DNA of 41,260 nt from an uncultured Pelagibacteraceae bacterium. GTDB taxonomy: Bacteria; Pseudomonadota; Alphaproteobacteria; Pelagibacterales; Pelagibacteraceae. The stretch lies in assembly GCA_902558835.1 (NCBI GenBank), contig CACEFK010000006.1, positions 1 through 41,260 of the forward strand, given 5' to 3'. This document shows, piece by piece, positions 32,889 to 41,065 of the stretch. Made by a program: the position numbers and the translations under genes. Within the stretch, counting starts at the first letter, position 1; each line of letters opens with the position of its first letter. The notes under the pieces were generated by a model. That model saw nothing but the letters and a program-made list of their open reading frames with translations, had not been told where the DNA came from and searched no databases.

Positions 32889-33824
32889 ATGAACAATAAA
32901 ATAAAAAAAATAAATCTAAATCATTCATTTATTTTTTTCTTTGTTGTAAACATTTTTTGTATTTTACTGTTCAAATTTAATAATTTGAATATTTCATCAA
33001 TTTTGTGTTTACTTTTAATTTTAATTATAGGGGTTTCCCATGGTTCATTAGATCATATTAAAGGAAAAAAACTGCTTAAATTGTTTAATATAAAATCAAG
33101 TTATATATTCTACATTATATATATTTTAATTTCGGTATTAGTTATCGTAACTTGGATATTGTTACCGTCAATAACTTTAATTATTTTTTTAATGATCGCT
33201 TCCTACCACTTTGGCAAAGAAGATACACAATTTTTGATTAATGAAAAATCTTATTTCACTCAAATACTTTATTTTTTCAAAGGATTTTTAATTATACTTG
33301 CTCCTTTGTATTTTCATTTTCAGGAAACAATAGCGATTTTCAAATTATTATTAATCAATAATGAGACATTTTATTCAAGTTTAGATTTTATTGAGACAAA
33401 TAATGTAATTCAAATAGGAATATTCTGCAGCACACTATCTAGTATTTTTCTTTTCTTAAAGAATTTTGAAATCAAGAAATTTGTTGTTTTTTTAGATTAT
33501 TTTTCTATTTTGATATTAAATTATTATTTATCTCCACTAATAGCTTTTACTGTTTATTTCTGTTTTTTACATTCAATAAGACATTCAATTTCCCTCGCTA
33601 TTGAACTTGATCCAAATAGTATAGTTAATGGATTTAAATTATTTATTAATAAAGCTTTACCTTTAACAATTTTAACTGCTATTTTTTCTTTTATTGCACT
33701 ATATCTACTAAATAATTCATTTAATTTAGATAGTGCAATTTTAAAAATAATATTTATAGGTTTGGCGTCTTTAACCTTTCCACATATATTGCTGGAATAT
33801 TTTTTAGAAAAAAATGAAAAATAA
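32889..33824 (+). CDS. blh: Beta-carotene 15,15'-dioxygenase, Brp/Blh family (retinal-forming)
   Basis: A 311-residue polytopic membrane protein with about eight hydrophobic segments. The Brp/Blh family marks are VSHGSLDH (H51, H56), SYHFGKED (H107), FLHSIRHS (H228, H232) and FPHILLE (H299); four of these histidines would hold the catalytic iron. The enzyme cleaves beta-carotene in the middle to give two retinal molecules, the chromophore of proteorhodopsin. No rhodopsin gene is in the window. It begins 1 nt after crtY and overlaps ispH by 11 nt. Confidence 0.95.
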   Translation: MNNKIKKINLNHSFIFFFVVNIFCILLFKFNNLNISSILCLLLILIIGVSHGSLDHIKGKKLLKLFNIKSSYIFYIIYILISVLVIVTWILLPSITLIIFLMIASYHFGKEDTQFLINEKSYFTQILYFFKGFLIILAPLYFHFQETIAIFKLLLINNETFYSSLDFIETNNVIQIGIFCSTLSSIFLFLKNFEIKKFVVFLDYFSILILNYYLSPLIAFTVYFCFLHSIRHSISLAIELDPNSIVNGFKLFINKALPLTILTAIFSFIALYLLNNSFNLDSAILKIIFIGLASLTFPHILLEYFLEKNEK

Positions 33825-34758
33825 AGAATTAAAAATATTATTATCTGCCCCTCGCGGTTTTTGTGCTGGGGTAGAAAGAGCAATTGAAATAGTAGAAAAA
33901 TCTATACAAAAATTTGGAGCTCCAGTTTATGTGCGTCATGAAATAGTGCATAATAAGTATGTTGTAGATGATTTAAAAAATAAAGGGGCAATATTTGTTG
34001 AAGAGCTGGAAGAGATAAAGGATAAATCAAGACCGGTAATTTTTTCAGCGCATGGTGTACCAAAAAAAATACCTGAAGATGCAAAAAATTATAAAATGAC
34101 TTATGTGGATGCTACATGTCCACTTGTTTCTAAAGTTCATAGAGAAGCAGAAAATCTTAATAAAGCTGGTTACCATATAATTTTAATTGGTCATAAAAAT
34201 CATCCTGAAGTAATAGGAACTATGGGGCAATTAAACGAAGATTCTATAGATCTAATCCAAAATGAGAAAGAGGCCACAAACTATCAAAATAAACTAGACA
34301 AAAAATTAGCATATATTACTCAGACTACTTTATCAGTTGATGACACAAAAGAAATAATCAAAATTTTAAAAACCAATTTTCCTAATATAAAAGAACCAAT
34401 GAAAGAAGATATTTGTTATGCAACTACTAACCGTCAAATGGCAGTAAAAAATATTGCAAAGAATTGTGATATGTTTTTTGTTATTGGAAGTAGAAACTCT
34501 TCAAATTCTGTTAGGCTAGTTGAGGTAGCAAAAAAATCTGGCTGTGAAAATTCACAACTTATTCACTCAGAAAGCTTAATACCGTATGATCAAATAAAAA
34601 ATTGCAATACTATAGGTATATCTTCAGGAGCATCTGCACCAGAAATTTTAGTTGAAAATTTTATTAATGATTTAAAAAATAAATTTTCTATAAGTATCGA
34701 TGAAGTTGAAATAATTAAAGAAGATGTGGTATTTAAAGTTCCCAAAAAATTAAATTAA
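33814..34758 (+). CDS. ispH: 4-hydroxy-3-methylbut-2-enyl diphosphate reductase
   Basis: A 314-residue [4Fe-4S] enzyme making IPP and DMAPP in the last step of the MEP pathway. The cluster cysteines are in APRGFCAGVERAIE (C17), VDATCPLVSKVH and DICYATTNRQ; HEIVHNKYVVDDL, FSAHGVP and YITQTTLSVDDT contain the substrate-binding His, Thr and Glu/Thr positions, and SSNSVRLVEVAKK and GISSGASAPE close the fold. Its start lies within blh (11 nt overlap), so synthesis of the isoprenoid precursor enzyme may be tied to the retinal genes. Confidence 0.97.
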   Translation: MKNKELKILLSAPRGFCAGVERAIEIVEKSIQKFGAPVYVRHEIVHNKYVVDDLKNKGAIFVEELEEIKDKSRPVIFSAHGVPKKIPEDAKNYKMTYVDATCPLVSKVHREAENLNKAGYHIILIGHKNHPEVIGTMGQLNEDSIDLIQNEKEATNYQNKLDKKLAYITQTTLSVDDTKEIIKILKTNFPNIKEPMKEDICYATTNRQMAVKNIAKNCDMFFVIGSRNSSNSVRLVEVAKKSGCENSQLIHSESLIPYDQIKNCNTIGISSGASAPEILVENFINDLKNKFSISIDEVEIIKEDVVFKVPKKLN

Positions 34759-34760
34759 AA

Positions 34761-35726
34761 ATGGCTGTTTATACAAAAATAAATCAAAAGGAAATTAATA
34801 TTATTAATAAAAATTTTAATATTGATAAAATAAAAAGCTTTAAAGGTATCAAACAAGGAATAGAAAACACAAACTATCTTCTTAAATCAAAAAAGAAAAA
34901 ATACATTTTAACTCTTTTTGAAAAAAGAGTTTTGCAAAAAGAAATACCTTTTTTTATGAAATTAATGGATAATTTGAATAATTCAAAAATAAACTGTCCC
35001 AAGCCACTGAAAACCAAAGAAAATAAATATCTTATTAAATTAAAAAATAAAACTGCATGCATCGTATCATTCTTAGAGGGTAAAGATAAAAAAATATTAA
35101 ATATAAATGATTGTTATGCAATTGGTAAAACAATTGCTCGAATGCATATGGTCACAAATAAAATGAAGCTTAATAGAAAAAATTCGATGGGTATTAGGAA
35201 TTTAAAACCTTTGTTGGAGAGTATTAAATTTAAGTCAAAAAAGTTTTCAAATTTAAAAGTATTCTTAAATAATAACCTAAAAGATATTAATAAAAATTGG
35301 CCTAAACAATTGCCCAAAGGTATTATCCATGGTGACCTATTTATAGATAATATATTCTTCAAAAAAAATAAACTTTCAGGAATTATTGATTTCTACTTTG
35401 CTGCTAATGATTATTTTATGTATGAAATTGCTATATGTATCAATGCTCTTTGTTTTGACCAAAAAAAGAGTAAATTCCAAATGAATCATAAAAAAATTAA
35501 AAATTTAATTAAAGGATATGAAAGCGTTAAAAAAATTTCAATAAAGGAAAAGAAATCTATAAATATTTTATGTAGAGGTGCAGCATTAAGATATTTGTTA
35601 ACAAGATTGTATGACTACTCAAATACACCAAAAACAGCATTGATTAAAATTAAAGACCCTAATGAATATTATCAAAAATTGCTTTCTCACAATAATTTAA
35701 ATTCATTTAAAGACTATTTAAATTAA
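34761..35726 (+). CDS. thrB: Homoserine kinase, ThrB type 2
   Basis: A 321-residue kinase with the aminoglycoside-phosphotransferase-like fold used for homoserine phosphorylation in many Alphaproteobacteria. Visible are the N-terminal KGIKQGIENTNYLLKSKKKKYIL, the catalytic loop IIHGDLFIDNIFF (Asp about residue 192) and the metal motif SGIIDFYFAANDYFMYEIAI. Its product is used by ThrC, encoded on the opposite strand 0.9 kb further. ispH-thrB-rnhA is a conserved alphaproteobacterial order, supporting the assignment over other APH-like kinases. Stop and rnhA start share one base. Confidence 0.9.
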   Translation: MAVYTKINQKEINIINKNFNIDKIKSFKGIKQGIENTNYLLKSKKKKYILTLFEKRVLQKEIPFFMKLMDNLNNSKINCPKPLKTKENKYLIKLKNKTACIVSFLEGKDKKILNINDCYAIGKTIARMHMVTNKMKLNRKNSMGIRNLKPLLESIKFKSKKFSNLKVFLNNNLKDINKNWPKQLPKGIIHGDLFIDNIFFKKNKLSGIIDFYFAANDYFMYEIAICINALCFDQKKSKFQMNHKKIKNLIKGYESVKKISIKEKKSINILCRGAALRYLLTRLYDYSNTPKTALIKIKDPNEYYQKLLSHNNLNSFKDYLN

Positions 35727-36151
35727 TGATTACAATTTACACAGACGGTTCTTGTTTAACAAATCCAGGTAATGGTGGATGGGCTGCCATTATAAATGAT
35801 GAAAAAGAAATAAGAAGAATTAGTGGTAGTGAAAAAAACACTACAAATAATAGAATGGAGCTACTTGCTCCGATTAATGCACTGAAGGATATGAAACCTG
35901 GTATTGAAATAAAAATGTATACTGACTCTCAATATGTAAAAAATGGAATAACCGAATGGATTAATACTTGGTTAGCTAATAATTGGAAAACATCAAAAAA
36001 AGAAGATGTTAAAAATAAAGATTTGTGGATTGAATTATATAATTTGAATAAATCTCTTAATGTTCAATGGAATTGGGTTAAGGCCCATGATGGAAATCCT
36101 ATGAATGAAGAAGTAGACTTATTAGCTAAAAAAGCTGCAAATTTAGACTAA
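35726..36151 (+). CDS. rnhA: Ribonuclease HI
   Basis: A 141-residue type 1 RNase H. The four catalytic acidic residues are in YTDGSCLTNPGNGGW (D7), NRMELLAPINAL, YTDSQYVKNGITEW and NEEVDLLAKKAA; the basic handle region is WKTSKKEDVKNKDLW and the conserved His is in VKAHDGNPMNE. It degrades RNA in RNA-DNA hybrids, including primers. The 3' end overlaps the convergent peroxiredoxin gene by 9 nt. Confidence 0.97.
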   Translation: MITIYTDGSCLTNPGNGGWAAIINDEKEIRRISGSEKNTTNNRMELLAPINALKDMKPGIEIKMYTDSQYVKNGITEWINTWLANNWKTSKKEDVKNKDLWIELYNLNKSLNVQWNWVKAHDGNPMNEEVDLLAKKAANLD

Positions 36152-36628
36152 TTTTAAAAAATTTTCTGCTGCTGAAATTTCACAAGATCCAGTGTCTTTT
36201 TCTTCCTGTAACTTAATAACCTTCATATCTTCAACATACATCGTGTATCTATTTGATCTAATACCTAAACCTCTACCACTTTTATCAACATCAGCACCAA
36301 TATCTTTAGTAAAGTTTAAAAAAGGGTCTCCCATCATAATAATTTTATCGCCTACGTTATTTTCTTTTCCCCAGGCATTCATAACAAAAGGATCATTTAC
36401 AGATATACAAATAATATGATCAACACCTTTTTCTTTGTATTGATCATGCAAGTTAACATACCCAGGTAAATGTTTAGCAGAACACACTGATGTATAAGCA
36501 CCTGGTAATCCAAATAAAACTACTTTTTTATTTTTGAAAAAATCTTCAATTTTTTTTTTAGTTGGTTCACCATTTTCTAAAACAAATACTTCTGAATTTG
36601 GTAGTAAATCGTTTTCGTTTATTTTCAT
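36143..36628 (-). CDS. Peroxiredoxin, Prx5-like
   Basis: A 161-residue thiol peroxidase of the Prx5 (AhpE/hybrid, type II) group. The peroxidatic cysteine is C49 in LFGLPGAYTSVCSAKHLPGYV, and ISVNDPFVMNAWGKE is the typical next block; GLGIRSNRYTMYVEDMKV follows. A second cysteine near the C-terminus (DTGSCEIS) could be the resolving one. It reduces hydrogen peroxide or organic peroxides with a thioredoxin or glutaredoxin partner. It lies directly after thrC (one shared base), at the end of the cox-surf1-thrC run. Confidence 0.93.
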   Translation of the reverse strand: MKINENDLLPNSEVFVLENGEPTKKKIEDFFKNKKVVLFGLPGAYTSVCSAKHLPGYVNLHDQYKEKGVDHIICISVNDPFVMNAWGKENNVGDKIIMMGDPFLNFTKDIGADVDKSGRGLGIRSNRYTMYVEDMKVIKLQEEKDTGSCEISAAENFLKLV

Positions 36629-38007
36629 TACGTTCTATCTTTAATATGTTGTTTTACTTTTTCAATATCATTTTCAACAATATCATAATTTTCTTTTTGA
36701 TCTAAAATAAAAGTTAATTCATTGGGCAATTCTGCTTTCACATTAATTGCACTTTGAATAGCGCCTGGGAACTTGCAAGGATGCGCTGTTGCAAGTACGA
36801 TATTATTTCCTTTTAAGTTATGTTTATCAAATGCTCCATAACCAATAGCTGTGTGTGGATCTAAAACTACGGCAAATTTTTCATATACATTCTTAATTAC
36901 CTTTAAAGTCTCATCCTCACTGATTCTAGCTGATAAAAAGTTTTCGCTAATTTTATTTAATTTATCGTCGTTTATTAAATACTGTCCCTTCTCTTTAATA
37001 TTTTTCATATCTAGAGAAGTCTGTTGATCGTCTCCATTATTAAGATCAAATATAAGTCTTTCAAAATTACTAGCTATTTGTATATCCATACTTGGAGAGA
37101 TAGTTTCTGAAACTTTTTCTGCTTCATAACTACCTTTTGAGATTGCTCTATGTAAAATATCATTTTGATTAGTTGCAACAATCAATTTTTCTATCGGCAA
37201 GCCCATTTTTTTGGCTAAATATCCTGCATATACATCTCCAAAATTTCCTGTAGGCACTGAAAAATTTGTTGATTCACTTGCATCTTCAACTGATAAATAA
37301 CTATAAAAGTAATAAACACTTTGAGCAATAATCCTTGCCCAGTTAATAGAATTTACACCTGACATTTTAATGTCATTTGAAAATTTCTTATCGGCAAACA
37401 TGGATTTAACTAAGTTTTGACAATCATCAAAATTCCCCCTAATGGCTATGTTAAATACGTTTTCGTCTTTACCTGTTGTCATTAACTTTCTTTGAACTGG
37501 TGAAACACGATTATCTGGATGAAGCACAAAAATATTAACATTTTTTTTACCTTTAATTGCATCAATTGCTGCAGCACCAGTATCTCCAGATGTAGCAACA
37601 ACAATATTAATCTTTTGATTTTCATTATTTAGGTAATACTCGTAAAAGTTACCTAAAAGTTGCATAGCAACATCTTTAAAAGCTAAAGTCGGACCATGAA
37701 ACAGTTCTAACACTGTTTTATCTCCAAGCTTTATGAAATCTACAACATTATCTCTTCTAAATGCAGAGTAAGACTTATCAATAATTTTGCTCAATTCAGC
37801 TTGTGACATGAAATTACCGATAAATGGATAAACGATCTTTTTAGCTAACTCTGAGTAGCTTAGTTTTTTAAAATCTTTAACTTCATTTTCAGTATATTTC
37901 GTTAATTTTTCTGGAATAAATAAGCCTCCATCATCAGCGAGGCCTTTGATAAAAACGTCTTTAAATTCAAAGGTTTTTGATGTGTCTCTTGTACTTACGT
38001 ATTTCAT
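36628..38007 (-). CDS. thrC: Threonine synthase
   Basis: A 459-residue PLP enzyme that turns O-phosphohomoserine into threonine. The N-terminal MKYVSTRDTSKTFEFKDVFIKGLADDGGLFIPE is typical of the bacterial/fungal class; the PLP lysine is K111 in ELFHGPTLAFKDVAMQLLG, the phosphate loop ATSGDTGAAA, and SVPTGNFGDVYAGYLAKKMG and DPHTAIGYGA are further family blocks. TAA of surf1 is directly followed by its ATG, leaving no leader for a riboswitch or attenuator. Confidence 0.97.
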   Translation of the reverse strand: MKYVSTRDTSKTFEFKDVFIKGLADDGGLFIPEKLTKYTENEVKDFKKLSYSELAKKIVYPFIGNFMSQAELSKIIDKSYSAFRRDNVVDFIKLGDKTVLELFHGPTLAFKDVAMQLLGNFYEYYLNNENQKINIVVATSGDTGAAAIDAIKGKKNVNIFVLHPDNRVSPVQRKLMTTGKDENVFNIAIRGNFDDCQNLVKSMFADKKFSNDIKMSGVNSINWARIIAQSVYYFYSYLSVEDASESTNFSVPTGNFGDVYAGYLAKKMGLPIEKLIVATNQNDILHRAISKGSYEAEKVSETISPSMDIQIASNFERLIFDLNNGDDQQTSLDMKNIKEKGQYLINDDKLNKISENFLSARISEDETLKVIKNVYEKFAVVLDPHTAIGYGAFDKHNLKGNNIVLATAHPCKFPGAIQSAINVKAELPNELTFILDQKENYDIVENDIEKVKQHIKDRT

Positions 38008-38661
38008 TTAATAATTTTTTTTCCTAAAATATAAATATATTAAAAGAATTGAAATCGCCATAGAAAACCAAGTAATTGCATACTTCTTATGATTATTTGA
38101 AATTTTAGCAGTAATCACTCTTGGTTTTGGAATTTTATAATCACCATTTAAATAAATGACATACTCAGAAAAATTTCTTCCAGTAAATTTTGAAATATCT
38201 TCTCTATTCAAAGTAAACCAATAATTTTTCTCAATATCGTTTTCTGGTTTGAATGTGCTTGGTTTGGTTTGTAGCATAAGAGTGCCGATTATTTTATTTT
38301 GATCAACTAAATTGATTTCAGGTAGATCTTTTTTTTCAAAAGGTATCCATCCCCTATTTATTAAGTAATTTTCATTACCAATTTTTATTGGATTAATTAC
38401 TTCAAATCCAGGTTTCCCTGCATCATTTAAATTGTACAAGTAAATTTGATTATTAAAATCAATTTCTCCACTTGTTTTTATTCTAAGATAATTTTTTTTT
38501 TCAATATTGGATAATTCTACTGGATCATTTTTTAAGGAATTTTCTATTTGCTCAATTAAATCTATTTTCCAATTTAATCTATAAATTTGCCAAAACCCGA
38601 GAGAGAGCAAGGTTAAAATAATAAAGTAAACAAAAACTGAAAATAGTAATTTATTCTTCAA
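38008..38661 (-). CDS. surf1: SURF1-family cytochrome oxidase assembly protein
   Basis: A 217-residue membrane protein with one helix at each end (about residues 5-25 and 190-210) and a periplasmic domain between. SURF1 family marks are LLSLGFWQIYRLNWKIDLI, the central LINRGWIP and the end YAITWFSMAISILLIYLYFRKK. It helps insert haem a into subunit I of cytochrome aa3 oxidase. It lies 9 nt after coxC, with the other oxidase genes upstream. Sequence is divergent but position and layout are typical. Confidence 0.9.
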   Translation of the reverse strand: MKNKLLFSVFVYFIILTLLSLGFWQIYRLNWKIDLIEQIENSLKNDPVELSNIEKKNYLRIKTSGEIDFNNQIYLYNLNDAGKPGFEVINPIKIGNENYLINRGWIPFEKKDLPEINLVDQNKIIGTLMLQTKPSTFKPENDIEKNYWFTLNREDISKFTGRNFSEYVIYLNGDYKIPKPRVITAKISNNHKKYAITWFSMAISILLIYLYFRKKNY

Positions 38662-38670
38662 GGATAAATA

Positions 38671-39459
38671 TTAACTTCCCCAAATATAAATTGCAGCAAA
38701 TAAGAATAGCCACACTACGTCAACAAAATGCCAGTACCAAGCAGCTGCTTCAAATCCAAAATGATGATCTTTAGTAAAATGGCCAAGTCTTCCTCTCCAC
38801 AAACATACTGCTAAAAATATCGTTCCAATTATGACATGAAAACCATGAAAACCTGTTGCCATATAAAATACAGCTCCATAAATATGGCCTGAGTAAGTAA
38901 AAGTAGCATGATGATATTCGTATGCTTGCAATAAAGTAAAAAAGAAACCAAGAATTACAGTTAGTGTTAATCCTTGTATAAATCCTTTTCTATCATCTTC
39001 TAATAAAGCGTGATGAGCCCAGGTAACGGTTGTTCCTGATAATAATAAAACTAGAGTATTTATTAAAGGGATGTCCCAAGGATCAAACGTTTCAATATCT
39101 TTTGGTGGCCATACATTTCCAACAAATTCATTTGGAAACAAACTTATATCAAAGTAAGCCCAGAACCATGCAACAAAGAACATTACCTCTGAAGCAATAA
39201 ATAAAGTCATTCCATATCTATGATGAATTTGAACAACGGGAGTGTGATGACCTTGATGTTCAGCTTCGATCACTACATCTCTAAACCACATATATGCACC
39301 ATAAATCAATAAAGCTAAACCAAGATACAGTCCCCATGAAATACCGTTATGCATATAAAAAATTGCACCTATTGCTAATACTAAGCATGCAAAAGATGTA
39401 TAGATTGGCCAAGGGCTTGGATCAACTAAGTGGTAATCGTGTTTTTTTTCTGCTGACAT
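38671..39459 (-). CDS. coxC: Cytochrome c oxidase subunit III
   Basis: A 262-residue membrane protein of seven helices. It begins with HDYHLVDPSPWPIYTSFACL, the usual subunit III start, and includes GMTLFIASEVMFFVAWFWAYF, NTLVLLLSGTTVTWAHHALLE, GFFFTLLQAYEYHHATFTYSGHIYGAVFYMATGFHGFHV and the C-terminal EAAAWYWHFVDVVWLFLFAAIYIWG. This subunit stabilises proton uptake of the aa3 oxidase. It lies 9 nt behind ctaG and before surf1. Confidence 0.98.
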   Translation of the reverse strand: MSAEKKHDYHLVDPSPWPIYTSFACLVLAIGAIFYMHNGISWGLYLGLALLIYGAYMWFRDVVIEAEHQGHHTPVVQIHHRYGMTLFIASEVMFFVAWFWAYFDISLFPNEFVGNVWPPKDIETFDPWDIPLINTLVLLLSGTTVTWAHHALLEDDRKGFIQGLTLTVILGFFFTLLQAYEYHHATFTYSGHIYGAVFYMATGFHGFHVIIGTIFLAVCLWRGRLGHFTKDHHFGFEAAAWYWHFVDVVWLFLFAAIYIWGS

Positions 39460-39468
39460 TTTTCGTGA

Positions 39469-40002
39469 TTATGATTGTTTATAGTAATCTGTCGAGAAAA
39501 AAGTGTACGACATGGTTACATCTTGTAGATTTTTTGTTGTTGGATCGTTTACAAGTTCAGGGTCTAAATAAAAAGTCATCACATAAGTAGCCTTCTCACC
39601 AGCCTTCAACTCTTGTTTTTCGAAGCAAAAACATCCTAATTTACTATAATATTTACCAAAACTTGCTGGTGACACGTTAAAACTTGCTACACCATAAGTC
39701 GTTTCGTCTCCAATATTCTCAACTTCAAATTCTATTCTGTTGACCTGGCCAACTTTTACATCAATCACGTTTGATTTTGCTTTAAAATTCCATTCAAGAT
39801 TATTTACATTTGTATCAAATCTCACGCTTACAACCTTATCTAAAACTATTTTTGGCGCTTCTTTAGATACCTGGGTCGTTCCACCGAAGCCTGTAACTCT
39901 ACAAAACAGATCATACAAAGGCACTGCTGCAAAAGACAATCCCAACATAAGGACAAAAATCCCAGCCAAAAGTAAAGGAGTTAATGTTTTGCTTTTGATC
40001 AT
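39469..40002 (-). CDS. ctaG: Cytochrome c oxidase assembly protein CtaG (Cox11)
   Basis: A 177-residue copper chaperone that delivers CuB to subunit I. It has an N-terminal membrane anchor (LTPLLLAGIFVLMLGLSFAAVPLYDLFCRVTGFGGTTQ) and the copper site CFCF in KLGCFCFEKQELKAGE, followed by FYLDPEL. The start codon lies in the stop region of the small gene upstream (ATGA-type overlap at 39999-40002). Length is normal. Confidence 0.96.
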   Translation of the reverse strand: MIKSKTLTPLLLAGIFVLMLGLSFAAVPLYDLFCRVTGFGGTTQVSKEAPKIVLDKVVSVRFDTNVNNLEWNFKAKSNVIDVKVGQVNRIEFEVENIGDETTYGVASFNVSPASFGKYYSKLGCFCFEKQELKAGEKATYVMTFYLDPELVNDPTTKNLQDVTMSYTFFSTDYYKQS

Positions 40003-40124
40003 ATCTGTCTATCAAATACTCCAACGTTGTATAAAGTAAAAACAAATAAAAAGACCATAAACGCTAAAATTGCTATTGCAGTTATAATATTTTTTTTCTT
40101 TGTTTTCTTGTCAGGCGTTATCAT
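39999..40124 (-). CDS. 41-residue single-span membrane protein in the cox operon (CoxF-like position)
   Basis: A short frame ATG 40122-40124 to TGA 39999-40001. The product is 41 residues: a lysine-rich start (MITPDKKTKKKN), one hydrophobic helix (ITAIAILAFMVFLFVFTLY) and the tail NVGVFDRQI. It overlaps ctaB upstream and ctaG downstream by 4 nt each (ATGA), a pattern only expected for a translated gene. Small membrane proteins at exactly this place between ctaB and ctaG occur in other Alphaproteobacteria and are called CoxF; identity is by position and size, not by a motif. It probably aids oxidase assembly. Confidence 0.75.
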   Translation of the reverse strand: MITPDKKTKKKNIITAIAILAFMVFLFVFTLYNVGVFDRQI

Positions 40125-41032
40125 AAAATTTTATCAATTAAAAAAAGAACAAAAATCAAAAATAGATACAAAATTGAATATCCAAAAATAGATTTTGCTT
40201 TTTTTGCATCAAATTTGTTTTTTTTAAATTTATAAAGTTCAAAACATAAATAATTATAATAAATTGTCAAAATTAATGATGGGATTAAAAAAGTTATACC
40301 CACAAAGCCAATAGCATAAGGCAAAACAATTACTGGTAACATTGATAAAGAATAGATAAATATATTTAATTTTGTACTCTCAACACCATTTGTTAGTGGA
40401 AGCATTGGAATTTTCGCTTTTTTGTAATCATCTGATTTATACAAACTTAAAGCCCAAAAATGTGAAGGCGTCCAAAAGAATATAATCAAAAAGAATGTAA
40501 TCGGCTCAAAAGTTAAAGAATTTGTAGCTATAGTCCAACCAATCACTGGGGGTAATGCTCCTGCAGCTCCTCCTATTACTATATTTTGTGGAGTTTTTCT
40601 TTTTAACCAAATTGTATAAACAAACACATAAAACAAAATAGTAAAAAGTAATAAACTAGCTGATATTCTGTTTGAATAATAATCAAGCGCAATTACAGAA
40701 AAAATCGAAAGAGAAATTCCAAACACTAGTGCTTGATTTCTATTTACCTTGCCTGTTGGAATGGGTCTTAAACAAGTTCTTGTCATAAGAGCGTCTAAAT
40801 CAGACTCGTACCACATATTTAAAGCCCCAGCTGCTCCTGCTCCAATTGAAACTAAAATTATTCCAATGATTGCATCTTTTGTTGGAATTATATTAGGAGC
40901 CATTAACAATCCAACTGCACAAGTAAAGATAACCAAAGACATTACTCTTGGTTTCATTAATTTAAATAATTCAGATAAATTAAAGGCGTCTTCTTGAGAT
41001 AAGTTTCTATTTTTTAATTTAGACCTAATCAT
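40121..41032 (-). CDS. ctaB: Protohaem IX farnesyltransferase (haem O synthase)
   Basis: A 303-residue UbiA-superfamily prenyltransferase that adds farnesyl to haem b to make haem O, precursor of haem A. The first aspartate-rich motif region is GALNMWYESDLDALMTRTCLRPIPTGKV and the second region is FWTPSHFWALSLYKSDDYKKAKIPMLP, both standard for CtaB. Eight or nine membrane helices. It lies 33 bp after coxA and overlaps the 41-residue gene by 4 nt. Confidence 0.97.
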   Translation of the reverse strand: MIRSKLKNRNLSQEDAFNLSELFKLMKPRVMSLVIFTCAVGLLMAPNIIPTKDAIIGIILVSIGAGAAGALNMWYESDLDALMTRTCLRPIPTGKVNRNQALVFGISLSIFSVIALDYYSNRISASLLLFTILFYVFVYTIWLKRKTPQNIVIGGAAGALPPVIGWTIATNSLTFEPITFFLIIFFWTPSHFWALSLYKSDDYKKAKIPMLPLTNGVESTKLNIFIYSLSMLPVIVLPYAIGFVGITFLIPSLILTIYYNYLCFELYKFKKNKFDAKKAKSIFGYSILYLFLIFVLFLIDKIL

Positions 41033-41065
41033 TAATTTAAAGTTAAAAAATCTTATTTACTAAAT

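Noticed and set aside
29525-33824. Recent horizontal transfer of the carotenoid/retinal cluster as a mobile island
   Set aside because: Base composition and Lys/Asn/Ile-rich codon style match the neighbours, and no integrase, tRNA site or repeats flank it. Older acquisition remains possible.
36601-38010. Riboswitch or attenuator controlling thrC
   Set aside because: The surf1 stop touches the thrC start codon, so there is no leader to hold one.
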